From PRO6 sp035565775 (GTDB lineage: Bacteria; Pseudomonadota; Alphaproteobacteria; Rhizobiales; Xanthobacteraceae), in NCBI GenBank assembly GCA_035565775.1, contig DATMRW010000008.1, forward strand, positions 169,530 to 233,529: a stretch of DNA of 64,000 nt, given 5' to 3'. Positions 41,853 through 51,045 of the stretch are shown here, in pieces. The notes beneath the pieces were generated by a model, which saw nothing but the letters and a program-made list of their open reading frames with translations, did no database searches and had not been told where the DNA came from. Both the position numbers and the translations under genes were made by a program. The first letter of the stretch is position 1. Each line of letters opens with the position of its first letter.

Positions 41853-42818
41853 ATGACATCAGGCTTAAGACACCTCGCCGCCGCCACCTGCGGGTTCGCG
41901 CTGGCGCTGACGGCGCTCGCCTCGCCCATAGCCGCACAGGCCGGCCAAATGCCGGCGGACATCGCGGCAAAGCTGCAGGAACTCGGCCGGGTGATCGACC
42001 CGCCGAAAACGGCGCCGCTCTATGCGCCGCTGCAGGAGAAGGAGCCATATGCCGCGATCAAGGTCGAGCGCGACATCAGCTACGGCAGCCACGAGCGCAA
42101 CCGGCTCGACCTCTTCGTGCCGGAAGCGACCTCCCCCGCACCGCGCCCGGTGCTGATCTTCGTCCATGGCGGCGGCTTCGTGCGCGGCGACAAGCGCCCG
42201 CCAGGCAGCCCGTTCTATGACAACGTGCTGGTTTGGGCAGCGCGCAACGGCTTCGTCGGCGTCAACATGACCTACCGGCTGGCGCCGCAGGCGATGTGGC
42301 CGGCGGGCGCGGAGGATGTCGGCGCGGCGGTGCGCTGGGTCGGCAAGGAGATCGCGGCGCGCGGCGGCGATCCCGGCCGGGTGTTCCTGATGGGGCATTC
42401 CGCCGGCGCCGTGCATGTCGCCAGCTATGTCGCCCATCCGCAATTCCATACGGACAAGGGGACGGGTCTCGCCGGCGCAATTCTGGTCTCGGGCCTATAC
42501 GACCTCACCAGCAATCCTGCCAGCGACGCCGAGCGCGCCTATTTCGGCACCGATGCAGCCACCTATAAGGAGCGCTCATCGCTGCCGGGACTGCTCGCGG
42601 GAAAGCTGCCGCTCCTCGCCACGATGGCCGAACTCGACCCGCCGCCATTCGTGCAGCAGTTCAACCAGCTCAAGGATAGTAGCTGCAGCAGTCCCCGCGG
42701 CTGCATCGCGACCTACGTGCTGCCGCAGCACAGCCATATCTCGGAAGCCTATTCGCTGAACACGCCGGACACCCGCCTCGGCGATGCCATTTTGGCTTTC
42801 GTGAAATCGACCAATTGA
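41853..42818 (+). CDS. Secreted alpha/beta-hydrolase (carboxylesterase, HSL-like)
   Basis: A 321-residue hydrolase with a signal peptide (LRHLAAATCGFALALTALA, cleavage near AQA-GQ). The oxyanion motif is HGGGF (105-109), the nucleophile GHSAG (Ser183), and the likely histidine is in LPQHSHISEA near the C-terminus. The substrate strand NMTYRLAPQAMWPAGAEDV is typical of the bacterial HSL/kynurenine formamidase group. ATG follows TTGGGGGTATC. It ends 19 bases from the convergent rarA stop. Confidence 0.87.
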   Translation: MTSGLRHLAAATCGFALALTALASPIAAQAGQMPADIAAKLQELGRVIDPPKTAPLYAPLQEKEPYAAIKVERDISYGSHERNRLDLFVPEATSPAPRPVLIFVHGGGFVRGDKRPPGSPFYDNVLVWAARNGFVGVNMTYRLAPQAMWPAGAEDVGAAVRWVGKEIAARGGDPGRVFLMGHSAGAVHVASYVAHPQFHTDKGTGLAGAILVSGLYDLTSNPASDAERAYFGTDAATYKERSSLPGLLAGKLPLLATMAELDPPPFVQQFNQLKDSSCSSPRGCIATYVLPQHSHISEAYSLNTPDTRLGDAILAFVKSTN

Positions 42819-42837
42819 TGGCAAAGGCGGGGCGGCG

Positions 42838-44184
42838 TTACTTGTGGCGGCGCTCCGCCCGCAGCTTTGCCCAGTAATCGAGGCGCTTGCGGATCTCGCG
42901 CTCAAAACCCCGCTCGGGCGGATCGTAGAACGTCTGCCGCCCGAGCGCCTCGGGGAAATAGTCCTGCCCCGAAAACGCGTCCGGCGCGTCGTGGTCGTAT
43001 TGATAGCCGTCGCCGTAGCCTTCGGTCTTCATCAGCTTGGTCGGCGCGTTCAAGATATGCTTCGGCGGCAGCAGCGAGCCGCCTTCCTTCGCGACGCGCG
43101 TTGCCGCCTTGTAGGCCATGTAGACCGCATTCGATTTCGGCGCGGTGGCGACATAGACGACCGCCTGCGCGATCGCCAGCTCGCCCTCGGGCGAGCCGAG
43201 AAAATCATAGGCGTCCTTCGCCGCATTGGCGATCACGAGCGCTTGCGGATCGGCGAGGCCGATATCCTCGACCGCCATGCGCACGATGCGGCGGGCGAGA
43301 AACAGCGGATCCTCCCCGGCATCGAGCATGCGCGTGAAGTAATAGAGCGCGGCGTCCGGATCGGAGCCGCGAACCGACTTGTGCAGCGCCGAGATCAGAT
43401 TGTAGTGGCCATCGGCCGACTTGTCGTAAATCGGCGCGCGGCGCTGCAGAACCTCTTGCACTTCCTTCGCGCCGAACACTTCGTCCGGCCGCGCGGCGCG
43501 CCACACTTCCTCTGCCAGCGTGAGCGCGGCGCGGCCATCGCCGTCCGCCATACGGACCAGCACCGCGCGCGCCTCCTCGTCGAGCGGCAGCTTGCGCCCC
43601 TCGATGTCCTCGGCGCGGGCAAACAGCTTTTCGATGGACTGCGCATCGTGCGGCTGAAACACCAGAACGCGCGCGCGAGAGAGCAAAGCGGCGTTCAGCT
43701 CGAAGGACGGGTTTTCCGTCGTCGCGCCGACGAGGACGACGGTGCCGTCCTCCATCACCGGCAGAAACGAGTCCTGCTGCGCGCGATTGAAGCGATGCAC
43801 CTCGTCGACAAACAGAAGCGTGCCCTTGCCGGTTTCGCGGCGGGCGCGCGCGGCATCGAAAACTTTCTTCAAATCCGCGACGCCGGAAAACACCGCCGAG
43901 ATCTGCTCGAAATGCAGGTCGGTCGCATCGGCGAGCAGCCGCGCGACCGTCGTCTTGCCGGTGCCGGGCGGGCCCCAGAACACCAGCGAGCCGAGCGAGC
44001 GCGTATCGAGCATCCGGGTGAGCGCGCCGTCGGGGCCGAGAATGTGCTCCTGTCCGACGACCTCCGCGAGCACGCGCGGGCGCATCCGCTCCGGCAGCGG
44101 ACGCGGCGCGTCCTGCTCCATCCCCGCCGCTGCAAAGAGCGACGGCGCTGCCGTGCCGAAGGTATCGCTCCGCTTTGCGCTCAT
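42838..44184 (-). CDS. rarA: Replication-associated recombination protein RarA (MgsA)
   Basis: A 448-residue AAA+ ATPase that acts at stalled replication forks. Walker A is GPPGTGKTT (71-79) and Walker B LLFVDEVHR (~123-131); sensor 1 is GATTENPSFELN. The C-terminal tetramerisation domain has DKSADGHYNLISALHKSVRG and ARRIVRMAVEDIGLADPQAL. ATG at 44184 overlaps no gene but lies five bases from the protease stop, so both are cotranscribed. Confidence 0.93.
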   Translation of the reverse strand: MSAKRSDTFGTAAPSLFAAAGMEQDAPRPLPERMRPRVLAEVVGQEHILGPDGALTRMLDTRSLGSLVFWGPPGTGKTTVARLLADATDLHFEQISAVFSGVADLKKVFDAARARRETGKGTLLFVDEVHRFNRAQQDSFLPVMEDGTVVLVGATTENPSFELNAALLSRARVLVFQPHDAQSIEKLFARAEDIEGRKLPLDEEARAVLVRMADGDGRAALTLAEEVWRAARPDEVFGAKEVQEVLQRRAPIYDKSADGHYNLISALHKSVRGSDPDAALYYFTRMLDAGEDPLFLARRIVRMAVEDIGLADPQALVIANAAKDAYDFLGSPEGELAIAQAVVYVATAPKSNAVYMAYKAATRVAKEGGSLLPPKHILNAPTKLMKTEGYGDGYQYDHDAPDAFSGQDYFPEALGRQTFYDPPERGFEREIRKRLDYWAKLRAERRHK

Positions 44185-44188
44185 GCCG

Positions 44189-45580
44189 TCAGCCACCCAG
44201 CATCACGGAAATCTGCTGGCCGTTACGCACCACGGTGATCCGCCACAGCCGGCTCGGATCGCGGGTCGCGCGCTCGAGATCCGACGTGCGGGCAATGGCC
44301 TTGCCATTCACCGCGGCGATGATGTCGCCCTTCTGGAAGCCGACATTGCTGGCGGTCGAATCCTCCGGGATATCGACGATCATGACGCCCTGAACGGACG
44401 CATCGATGCGCATCTGCTCGGCCAGCGCGGGCGAGATATTGGCGACCCGCGCCCCCTGGAACGGCGAGCGCGACTTGATCACCAGCTCGTCGCGGCCGGT
44501 GTCCGGCGCCGCCTCCAGCGGAATCGCCAGCTTCATCGCGCGGCCGTTGCGCTGGATTTCGATCTGCGCCGAGCCGCCAAGCGGCCGGGTCGCGAAGCGA
44601 TAGTCGAAGGCATTGGGATCGTCGATCGCCTGGCCTTCGATCGCGGTGATCAGGTCCGACAGCTTCAGGCCTGCGCGTGCGGCCGGGCTGCCGGGCGTGA
44701 CATTGGCGACCAGCGCGCCGGTCGGTCGCGGCAGGCCCAGCGTCTCGGCAATGTCGGGCGTCACGGTCTGCAGCCGCGCGCCGAGCCACGGCCGCTCCAC
44801 GGCCTTGCCGCCGCGCTCGGCGGAGGCGACGACGACGCGGACCATGTTGGCCGGAATGGCAAAGCCAATGCCCTGCGAGCCGCCGGAACGCGAAAAGATC
44901 GCGGTGTTAATGCCGACCATCTTGCCGGCCATATCGACCAGCGCGCCGCCGGAGTTGCCGGGATTGATCGCCGCATCGGTCTGGATGAAGAATTGATAGT
45001 CGGTGATGCCGACCTGCGTGCGTGCGAGCGCCGAGACAATTCCGTGCGTCACCGTCTGGCCGACACCGAACGGATTCCCAACCGCGAGCACGACGTCGCC
45101 GACCTGAAGATCATCGGAATTGGCGAATTCCAGCGTCGGGAATTTTTCGCTGCTGTTCTTGATACGCAGCACCGCGAGATCGGTGCGGGTATCCTTGAGC
45201 ACGATTTCGGCCTCGAACTCGCGCTTGTCGGCCAGCGAGATTTTCACCTGATCGGCGCCCTCGATGACGTGATTGTTGGTCACGACGAAGCCCCGAGGAT
45301 CGACAATCACGCCGGAACCGAGCGAACGCTGGACCTGCTCGGGCGACTGGCCCGGCGCGCCGAAGAAGCGGCGGAAGATCGGGTCATCGAGAAGAGGATT
45401 CCGCGGCATCAGCTTGGCCGCGTAGACGTTGACGACCGCCCGCGTCACCCGCTGAACGATCGGGGCGTAGGACAGCCGGACATCCATCGGCGACGCTGGT
45501 ACGCGGCGCTCCTGCGCCGAGGCCGGATGGGCAAGCGAGACAAGGGCGATGGCCAGAGCGGCGGCGCGGACAAGGATCAT
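44189..45580 (-). CDS. DegP/DegQ-type periplasmic serine protease
   Basis: A 463-residue trypsin-like HtrA protease. A signal peptide ends at SAQ (near residue 23). The triad is His104 (TNNHVIEG), Asp134 (DTRTDLAVL) and Ser210 (INPGNSGGAL). Two PDZ domains follow (PWLGARLQTV to ~370, and SVQGVMIVDIPEDSTASNVGF at the end). It degrades misfolded envelope proteins. A long open frame continues upstream of the ATG across the porin gene but has no homology there. It is followed by rarA. Confidence 0.92.
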   Translation of the reverse strand: MILVRAAALAIALVSLAHPASAQERRVPASPMDVRLSYAPIVQRVTRAVVNVYAAKLMPRNPLLDDPIFRRFFGAPGQSPEQVQRSLGSGVIVDPRGFVVTNNHVIEGADQVKISLADKREFEAEIVLKDTRTDLAVLRIKNSSEKFPTLEFANSDDLQVGDVVLAVGNPFGVGQTVTHGIVSALARTQVGITDYQFFIQTDAAINPGNSGGALVDMAGKMVGINTAIFSRSGGSQGIGFAIPANMVRVVVASAERGGKAVERPWLGARLQTVTPDIAETLGLPRPTGALVANVTPGSPAARAGLKLSDLITAIEGQAIDDPNAFDYRFATRPLGGSAQIEIQRNGRAMKLAIPLEAAPDTGRDELVIKSRSPFQGARVANISPALAEQMRIDASVQGVMIVDIPEDSTASNVGFQKGDIIAAVNGKAIARTSDLERATRDPSRLWRITVVRNGQQISVMLGG

Positions 45581-45779
45581 GCACACGATTCCAATTGTTG
45601 AAAGCTGGATATAAGGGCGCCGCCCCTCAAAGAGAAGCGCGCAGCCGCGCGTTGCAGCTTCGGCCCGCGCAACCATAAATCCGTTCGCAAAAACGGGGCA
45701 AATCCCGCGAAAATCTGGATTTTCCAGCGCCTTTTCGGCCCTCGCTGCGAACCGTCGCAATCCGGCCACAGGCAAGGCA

Positions 45780-45819
45780 CTGACATCTGCGTGACATCTG
45801 CCTGTCGCCCAACTGTCAT
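45780..45819 (+). promoter_or_regulatory. Two tandem Pho boxes (PhoB sites) before the porin gene
   Basis: Four seven-base units at exact 11-base steps: CTGACAT (45780), GTGACAT (45791), CTGTCGC (45802) and CTGTCAT (45813). This is the PhoB direct-repeat pattern, CTGTCAT with a four-base AT/C-rich spacer. TAGCTT at 45830-45835 is placed as a -10 box should be, ten bases past the last unit. The predicted leader to the porin ATG is about 150 bases. The rest of the gap 45581-45991 shows no gene. Confidence 0.75.
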
Positions 45820-45991
45820 CCAAACCTCCTAGCTTGCGCGCGGGCTCACAGGGGGCTCGCGGGGAACAACGTCGATTCTGCCTGCCGGCGGAAAGACTGC
45901 AACGCCCGTTCACACCAATCAAACCGATCCGACCCGCAAGCGCCGTTTGCGGGCTCGGAGAGTTTTTGCCTCGACCCAGTAGGGGAACTTG

Positions 45992-47395
45992 ATGTCGACC
46001 AAAACCAAACTCATCTGGACCGCGATCGGTCTTGCAGGCGTGCTCAGCGCCGGACAGGCCCACGCCCAATCGGCAACCGCCGACAAGGTCGAGAGCCTGC
46101 AGAAGCAGATCATCGCGCTTGAGAAGAAGCTCGACAAGCTCCAGAAGAAGACCTTTATGAACTCCAGCGCCGGCTACATGCCGGTCAAGGGCCAGTTCGC
46201 GCCGCCGGACGTTCTCGTCTCGATGAAGGGCAACCGCCCGACCATCTGCACCGCCGACGGCTTCAACTGCGTCGGCATCACCGGCCGCCTCCATCTTGAT
46301 GTCGGCACCTACTCCTATTCGCCAAACTCGGCCGCCACCTCGCCGCAGGCCCTGCAGGGCGGCGTGAACGCCCGTCGCGCGCGCATCGGCCTCACCGGCA
46401 CCTTCGCCCGCGACTGGGATTTTGCCCTCGTCGTCGACGGCGGCGGCTCGCAGGACGGCAGCGCCACCCTCAACAACGCCTATTTCTCCTACAAGGGCAT
46501 CAAGAACGTCCGGATCGAGGGCGGTTACATGGATGTGCCCTACACCCTCGACGAAGCTACCAGCTCCAACAACATCACCTTCATGGAGCGCGCCTCCTCG
46601 CAGGTCGTGGCGGCTGATCTCGCCGCGGGTGACAACCGCGCCGCCTTCGGTATCCGCGCCAACGACAGCTGGTGGTGGGCGGGCGCCTACCTTACCGGCC
46701 CGACCACGGGCTACGACCACTCGCTGCGCATCCCCTACGGCGCGACCGGCCGTCTCGTCTTCGCGCCGATCAACACCAAGGAAGGCTCGTTCCTGTTCGG
46801 CGGTGACGTCTTGTATCTCGCCGATACCGGCGGCGCTCCGGGCGTCAACCAGGCTCGCCTGCGCGACCGCGTCGAAGTCCGTATCGACCCGAGCCGCATC
46901 CTCGACACCGGCGCCCTCAATGACGTCAGCAGCGCGCTGGTGCTGAGCGCCGAGGCCGCCGGCACCATCGGCAGCTTCCACGCCCAGGGCGAGTACTTCG
47001 ACTACTCGCTGTCGCGCTTCAACCAGCCCGACCTGCACTTCAAGGGCGGCTATGTCCAGGCTGGCTACATCCTGACCGGCGAAAGCCGCAAATACAGCGC
47101 TTCCTCCGGCTCCCTCGGCGGCGTCAAGCCGAAGAACCCCTTCTTCTGGGATCAGGCCGGCGGCATCGGCGCCTGGGAAATCGCTGCGCGCTACAGCTAC
47201 ATCGACCTCAACAACAAGGAAGTCTTCGGCGGCACGCAGAAGAACATCACCCTCGGCCTCAACTGGTATCTCAACGAGAACATGCGCGTGATGTTCAACT
47301 GGATCCACGGCCAGGTCGACAAGACCAACATCGCCGGTGTCGATCGCGGCGGCAAGTACGATGTCTTCGCAATGCGTACCCAGTTCGCATTCTGA
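45992..47395 (+). CDS. Outer-membrane porin (OprO/OprP phosphate-porin family)
   Basis: A 467-residue outer-membrane protein. The signal peptide ends at HAQ (near 25). A short coiled coil (VESLQKQIIALEKKLDKLQ, ~33-53) precedes a beta-barrel rich in alternating hydrophobics (GITGRLHLDVGTYSY, RARIGLTGTFARDWDFALVV, NAYFSYKGI) and ending in MRTQFAF with terminal Phe. This layout fits Porin_O_P proteins, trimeric anion or phosphate channels. The Pho boxes upstream support phosphate-starvation control. ATG at 45992 follows AGGGGAAC. Confidence 0.88.
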   Translation: MSTKTKLIWTAIGLAGVLSAGQAHAQSATADKVESLQKQIIALEKKLDKLQKKTFMNSSAGYMPVKGQFAPPDVLVSMKGNRPTICTADGFNCVGITGRLHLDVGTYSYSPNSAATSPQALQGGVNARRARIGLTGTFARDWDFALVVDGGGSQDGSATLNNAYFSYKGIKNVRIEGGYMDVPYTLDEATSSNNITFMERASSQVVAADLAAGDNRAAFGIRANDSWWWAGAYLTGPTTGYDHSLRIPYGATGRLVFAPINTKEGSFLFGGDVLYLADTGGAPGVNQARLRDRVEVRIDPSRILDTGALNDVSSALVLSAEAAGTIGSFHAQGEYFDYSLSRFNQPDLHFKGGYVQAGYILTGESRKYSASSGSLGGVKPKNPFFWDQAGGIGAWEIAARYSYIDLNNKEVFGGTQKNITLGLNWYLNENMRVMFNWIHGQVDKTNIAGVDRGGKYDVFAMRTQFAF

Positions 47396-47431
47396 CCACA
47401 TCTGCATGGCAGGATTGGTCTGACATCAATC

Positions 47432-47455
47432 GGGCGCAGCCGAGAGGCTGCGCCC
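47432..47455 (+). terminator. Hairpin after porin gene
   Basis: GGGCGCAGCC (47432-47441) pairs perfectly with GGCTGCGCCC (47446-47455) around GAGA, followed by a pyrimidine run TCTCCTCCT. It is 36 bases after the porin stop. Confidence 0.7.
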
Positions 47456-47526
47456 TCTCCTCCTGGCTGCTCTCCGCCAGAGCCCGTATGCCCACGGACT
47501 CGATTGCACAAGACGCACCACACCGA

Positions 47527-47558
47527 AGCCCCGGCATTCGACCGGGGCTTTCTGTTTC
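47527..47558 (+). terminator. Second hairpin terminator between convergent porin and ankyrin genes
   Basis: AGCCCCGG (47527-47534) pairs with CCGGGGCT (47542-47549), followed by TTCTGTTT. It backs up the first porin terminator. Confidence 0.75.
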
Positions 47559-47583
47559 AAGCGACAGTGGAAAACAGTCCCGT

Positions 47584-48264
47584 CTAGCGGGCGCCCGCGC
47601 GCTCCAGCGCCTCGATCATCGCAGAATAGTTGCGCTTGCGGGCATGGGCGAGCGGTGTGACGCCTTCGCGATCGGCCAGGTTCACATTCGCCCCGGCCTC
47701 GATCAGCAGCCGCAAAATTTCGGTGTGTACCGGTCCGCCATCGCCGAGGATCACGGTTTCGAGCAGCGCCGTCCAACCAAGCCGGTTGACGTGATCGATA
47801 TTGATCGGAGTTGCGAGCAAAATTTTCACCGTTTCGACGTGGCCATGATGCGCCGCCGGAATCAGCGCCGTGCCGCCATAGCGGTTGGTGCTGGCGAGAT
47901 CCGCATCGGCTTCGATCAGTATCCGCAAAATCTCGTTGCGGCCCTCGGCGCCTGCATAAAGAAACGGACTGTCCTCGATGTTGTCCTTGGCGTTGACATC
48001 GGCCCCCGCCGAAACCAGCACCAGCGCAACGCCGATCTGATTGACCTGCGTCGCCACAAGCAATGCCGTGCGGCCGCGCTCATCGCGGGTGTCGAGCGCA
48101 ACACCGGCGCCGATCAGGCGCGTCACGGCCGGGACATCGCCGCGCTCCGCCGCTGCGATCAATGCCGGCCCTTTTGCATCCGCAACCCTACTATCCGCCA
48201 TCGCGCCGTGTCCTCCCGCCAGCGCCAGCATCGCCGCACCAACCACCACCAAAGCCGCTCTCAT
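47584..48264 (-). CDS. Secreted ankyrin-repeat protein
   Basis: A 226-residue protein with a Sec signal (MRAALVVVGAAMLALAGG, cleavage near AMA-DS) followed by about six ankyrin repeats, for example DERGRTALLVATQVNQIGVA, NRYGGTALIPAAHHGHVETV and DREGVTPLAHARKRNYSAMI. It is a predicted periplasmic protein-protein interaction module. ATG at 48264 follows AAAGG. It lies 89 bases past rplQ but behind the ribosomal operon terminator, so it has its own promoter. Confidence 0.85.
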   Translation of the reverse strand: MRAALVVVGAAMLALAGGHGAMADSRVADAKGPALIAAAERGDVPAVTRLIGAGVALDTRDERGRTALLVATQVNQIGVALVLVSAGADVNAKDNIEDSPFLYAGAEGRNEILRILIEADADLASTNRYGGTALIPAAHHGHVETVKILLATPINIDHVNRLGWTALLETVILGDGGPVHTEILRLLIEAGANVNLADREGVTPLAHARKRNYSAMIEALERAGAR

Positions 48265-48295
48265 CGCAGAGCCTTTGTCCCAAAAGCCCTTGCGC

Positions 48296-48328
48296 AAAAG
48301 AAAAGGGGCGACGCATTGCGCCGCCCCT
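48296..48328 (-). terminator. Terminator of the ribosomal operon
   Basis: On the minus strand AGGGGCG (48322-48328) pairs with CGCCCCT (48304-48310), extended by CGC/GCG after one mismatch, and is followed by TTTTCTTTT. It lies 26 bases past rplQ. Confidence 0.9.
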
Positions 48329-48353
48329 GATGTCTTTCCGGTGCGTGACTGTC

Positions 48354-48773
48354 TCACGCGCCTTCGGCCTCTTCCTGCACCTGAACCGGACCCGAATCCT
48401 GGCCCTTGGCGTTCTCATCGCGATCGACGAACTCGATCACGGCCATCGGCGCGTTATCGCCGTAGCGGAAGCCGGCCTTGATGATGCGGGTGTAACCGCC
48501 CTGACGCTCCTTGTAGCGCGGGCCAAGAACGTCGAACAGCTTCTTGACCATCGCCACATCGCGCAGCTCGCCGATCGCCTGGCGGCGCTGTGCGAGTTCA
48601 CCGCGCTTGCCGAGCGTCACCAGCTTCTCGACGATCGGGCGAAGCTCCTTCGCCTTCGGCAGCGTGGTGATGATCTGCTCGTGCTTGATCAGGGCAGCCG
48701 ACATATTGGCGAACATCGCCCGGCGATGCTCCGCGGTGCGGTTGAGTTTGCGGTGAACTTTACCGTGACGCAT
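48354..48773 (-). CDS. rplQ: 50S ribosomal protein L17
   Basis: A 139-residue protein, starting MRHGKVHRKLNRTAEHRRAM as in all bacteria, with KRGELAQRRQAIGELRD. The acidic tail (VQVQEEAEGA) is an alphaproteobacterial extension. L17 lines the 50S tunnel exit region. Last gene of the operon, 114 bases after rpoA and directly before the terminator. Confidence 0.97.
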   Translation of the reverse strand: MRHGKVHRKLNRTAEHRRAMFANMSAALIKHEQIITTLPKAKELRPIVEKLVTLGKRGELAQRRQAIGELRDVAMVKKLFDVLGPRYKERQGGYTRIIKAGFRYGDNAPMAVIEFVDRDENAKGQDSGPVQVQEEAEGA

Positions 48774-48852
48774 TTCTTTTCCTCAATCTCTCGTTCCGAC
48801 CGCGGGCCGGAGGTTTTCTCAGGAGGGCAACCTGCGTTCGCCCATGAAAGAA

Positions 48853-48872
48853 GGCCGGATCTGCATCCGGCC
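48853..48872 (-). terminator. Hairpin between rpoA and rplQ
   Basis: GGCCGGAT (48853-48860) pairs with ATCCGGCC (48865-48872), loop of four, followed on the minus strand by TTCTTTC. It lies 15 bases past rpoA. Probably a partial terminator or RNase-processing site, since rplQ follows. Confidence 0.6.
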
Positions 48873-48887
48873 CTCGCGAAGTTCGGA

Positions 48888-49919
48888 TCAGTAGTGATCC
48901 TCGAAGCGCTTGGCCAGCTCGTCGATGTTCTCCGGCGGCCAGCCCGGCACTTCCATGCCGAGGTGGAGGCCCATCTGTGCCAGCACTTCCTTGATCTCGT
49001 TCAGCGACTTGCGGCCGAAGTTCGGGGTGCGGAGCATTTCCGCTTCCGACTTCTGCACGAGGTCGCCGATATAGACGATGTTGTCGTTCTTCAGGCAGTT
49101 CGCCGAACGCACCGACAGCTCCAGCTCGTCCACCTTCTTGAGGAAGGACGGGTTGAAGGCGAGATCCGGAATGACCTCCGCGGCGACTTCCTTGCGCGGC
49201 TCTTCGAAGTTCACGAAGACGTTGAGCTGATCCTGCAGGATGCGTGCGGCATACGCGACCGCATCTTCCGGCGAGATCGAGCCATCGGTCTCGATGGTCA
49301 TCGTCAGCTTGTCGTAGTCGAGGATCTGGCCCTCACGGGTGTTCTCGACGCGGTACGAAACCTTGCGAACCGGCGAATACAGACTGTCGACCGGGATCAG
49401 GCCGATCGGCGCGTCTTCCGGCCGATTGCGCTCGGCAGCGACATAGCCCTTGCCGCTATTGACGGTGAACTCCATGCGGATTTCAGCGCCTTCGTCCAGC
49501 GTGCAAAGCTGCAGCTCGGGATTGAGAACAGTGATGTCGCCGACGGTCTGGATATCGCCCGCGGTGACAACGCCCGGTCCCTGTTTCTTCACGACCATGC
49601 GCTTGGGGCCTTCGCCCGGCATCTTGATCGCGATGTCCTTGATGTTGAGAACGATATCCGTCACGTCCTCGCGGACGCCGGCGATCGACGAAAACTCATG
49701 CAGGACGCCATCGATCTGCACTGCCTGCACCGCTGCACCCTGCAGCGACGACAGAAGGATACGACGCAGCGCGTTACCGAGCGTCTGGCCAAAACCGCGC
49801 TCGAGCGGTTCGGCGACAACGGTCGCAAAGCGGCTGGCATCGCTGCCCGGCGTCACATGGAGCTTGTTGGGACGAATGAGTTCCTGCCAATTTTTTTGGA
49901 TCGTCACTGTATCACCCAT
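48888..49919 (-). CDS. rpoA: RNA polymerase alpha subunit
   Basis: A 343-residue protein. The N-terminal dimerisation domain has VAEPLERGFGQTLGNALRR and LLSSLQGAAV. The C-terminal domain that binds UP elements and activators has ELSVRSANCLKN and TPNFGRKSLNEIKEVL. ATG at 49919 (MGDTVTIQKNWQELIRP) is preceded by GGAAAGG. It is read 142 bases after rpsK with two hairpins in between. Confidence 0.98.
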   Translation of the reverse strand: MGDTVTIQKNWQELIRPNKLHVTPGSDASRFATVVAEPLERGFGQTLGNALRRILLSSLQGAAVQAVQIDGVLHEFSSIAGVREDVTDIVLNIKDIAIKMPGEGPKRMVVKKQGPGVVTAGDIQTVGDITVLNPELQLCTLDEGAEIRMEFTVNSGKGYVAAERNRPEDAPIGLIPVDSLYSPVRKVSYRVENTREGQILDYDKLTMTIETDGSISPEDAVAYAARILQDQLNVFVNFEEPRKEVAAEVIPDLAFNPSFLKKVDELELSVRSANCLKNDNIVYIGDLVQKSEAEMLRTPNFGRKSLNEIKEVLAQMGLHLGMEVPGWPPENIDELAKRFEDHY

Positions 49920-49990
49920 GCCTTTCCAGGTTGCCCTTCCGTACACGCCTTAATGGCGCAGCGCAGAACAGAATAAGCTGGCGCTGGAGC

Positions 49991-50047
49991 GCGCGGACCC
50001 GTCCGCGCAACGAACTTGAATAGACCGTCCGCGAATGGCGGACGGTC
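49991..50047 (-). other. Two adjacent hairpins between rpsK and rpoA
   Basis: GACCGTCCGC (50023-50032) pairs perfectly with GCGGACGGTC (50038-50047), and nearby GCGCGGAC (49991-49998) pairs with GTCCGCGC (50001-50008). No U-run follows either. They may set the dose of alpha relative to S11, or be the fold by which a ribosomal protein represses the alpha operon. Confidence 0.5.
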
Positions 50048-50061
50048 GCGGCCGACCAAAA

Positions 50062-50451
50062 TCAGACCCGGCGACGCTTGCGCGGACGGCAACCGTTGTG
50101 CGGAATCGACGTCACGTCACGGATCGAGGTAACGGTGAAACCAGCAGCCTGGAGCGCGCGGAGCGCCGACTCACGGCCCGAACCCGGACCCGACACCTCG
50201 ACCTCGAGGGTGCGCATGCCGTGCTCCTGCGCCTTCTTCGACACGTCTTCGGCAGCAATCTGCGCCGCGTAAGGGGTCGACTTGCGCGAGCCCTTGAAAC
50301 CCATCGTACCGGCCGAGGACCAGGCAATCGCATTGCCCTGCGCGTCGGTGATGGTGATGGTGGTGTTGTTGAACGACGAGTTCACGTGCGCAACACCCGA
50401 CGCGATGTTCTTGCGTTCGCGACGGCGTACGCGGGCAACTTCTTTAGCCAT
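50062..50451 (-). CDS. rpsK: 30S ribosomal protein S11
   Basis: A 129-residue platform protein of the 30S subunit. Signatures: HVNSSFNNTTITITD, AWSSAGTMGFKGSRKSTPYA, and the terminal HNGCRPRKRRRV. Read 118 bases after rpsM. Confidence 0.98.
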   Translation of the reverse strand: MAKEVARVRRRERKNIASGVAHVNSSFNNTTITITDAQGNAIAWSSAGTMGFKGSRKSTPYAAQIAAEDVSKKAQEHGMRTLEVEVSGPGSGRESALRALQAAGFTVTSIRDVTSIPHNGCRPRKRRRV

Positions 50452-50569
50452 TATCTACCTTTCCAGAGATCTCTACACCGCCGTAACGCCAGCGGCTCCA
50501 CCGGAAGCAGAACCCAAAAGGCGATCCGCGACCTATCGAATCGCGGAACGCCCTTCAAATTCGCTTCAA

Positions 50570-50938
50570 TTACTTCTTCTTACCGGCAATCGCCTTGGCC
50601 GGACCCTTGCGGGTACGCGCATTGGTGTGGGTACGCTGGCCGCGCACCGGCAGACCGCGACGATGGCGCAGGCCGCGATAGCAACCCAGATCCATCAGAC
50701 GCTTGATGTTGATGCCGACTTCACGACGAAGGTCACCCTCGACGAGGTAGTCGCGGTCGATCACTTCACGGATCTGCAGAACTTCCTGGTCGCTGAGCTG
50801 CGACACGCGACGATCGAGCGGAATGTTCACCTTCTCGATGATCTCATTCGCGAACTTCGGGCCGATGCCATGAATGTATTGCAGCGCGATGAGAACGCGC
50901 TTGTTGGTCGGAATGTTCACGCCGGCGATACGGGCCAC
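50570..50938 (-). CDS. rpsM: 30S ribosomal protein S13
   Basis: A 122-residue 30S head protein contacting the 50S subunit. It starts MARIAGVNIPTNKRVLIALQ and ends with the basic tail GQRTHTNARTRKGP. The gene follows the long adenylate kinase gene after a 157-base gap containing a nine-pair inverted repeat. Confidence 0.98.
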   Translation of the reverse strand: MARIAGVNIPTNKRVLIALQYIHGIGPKFANEIIEKVNIPLDRRVSQLSDQEVLQIREVIDRDYLVEGDLRREVGINIKRLMDLGCYRGLRHRRGLPVRGQRTHTNARTRKGPAKAIAGKKK

Positions 50939-51045
50939 TTGTATCTCTCCTGTTTCCGGCCTCAGACAGCCGGTGGTCGTTTAAATTTCTCGGGGACGGG
51001 CCCGCAAACGCGAACGCGACACCCACCCCTTTTGATCCTTTGGGG

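Noticed and set aside
45581..47407. Long minus-strand open frame (over 600 codons) antisense to the porin, continuous with the DegP-like gene
   Set aside because: No homology; it exists because the GC-rich porin gene lacks stops in the complementary frame. The protease has a clear ATG and signal peptide at 45580, and the Pho-controlled porin on the plus strand has full family features.
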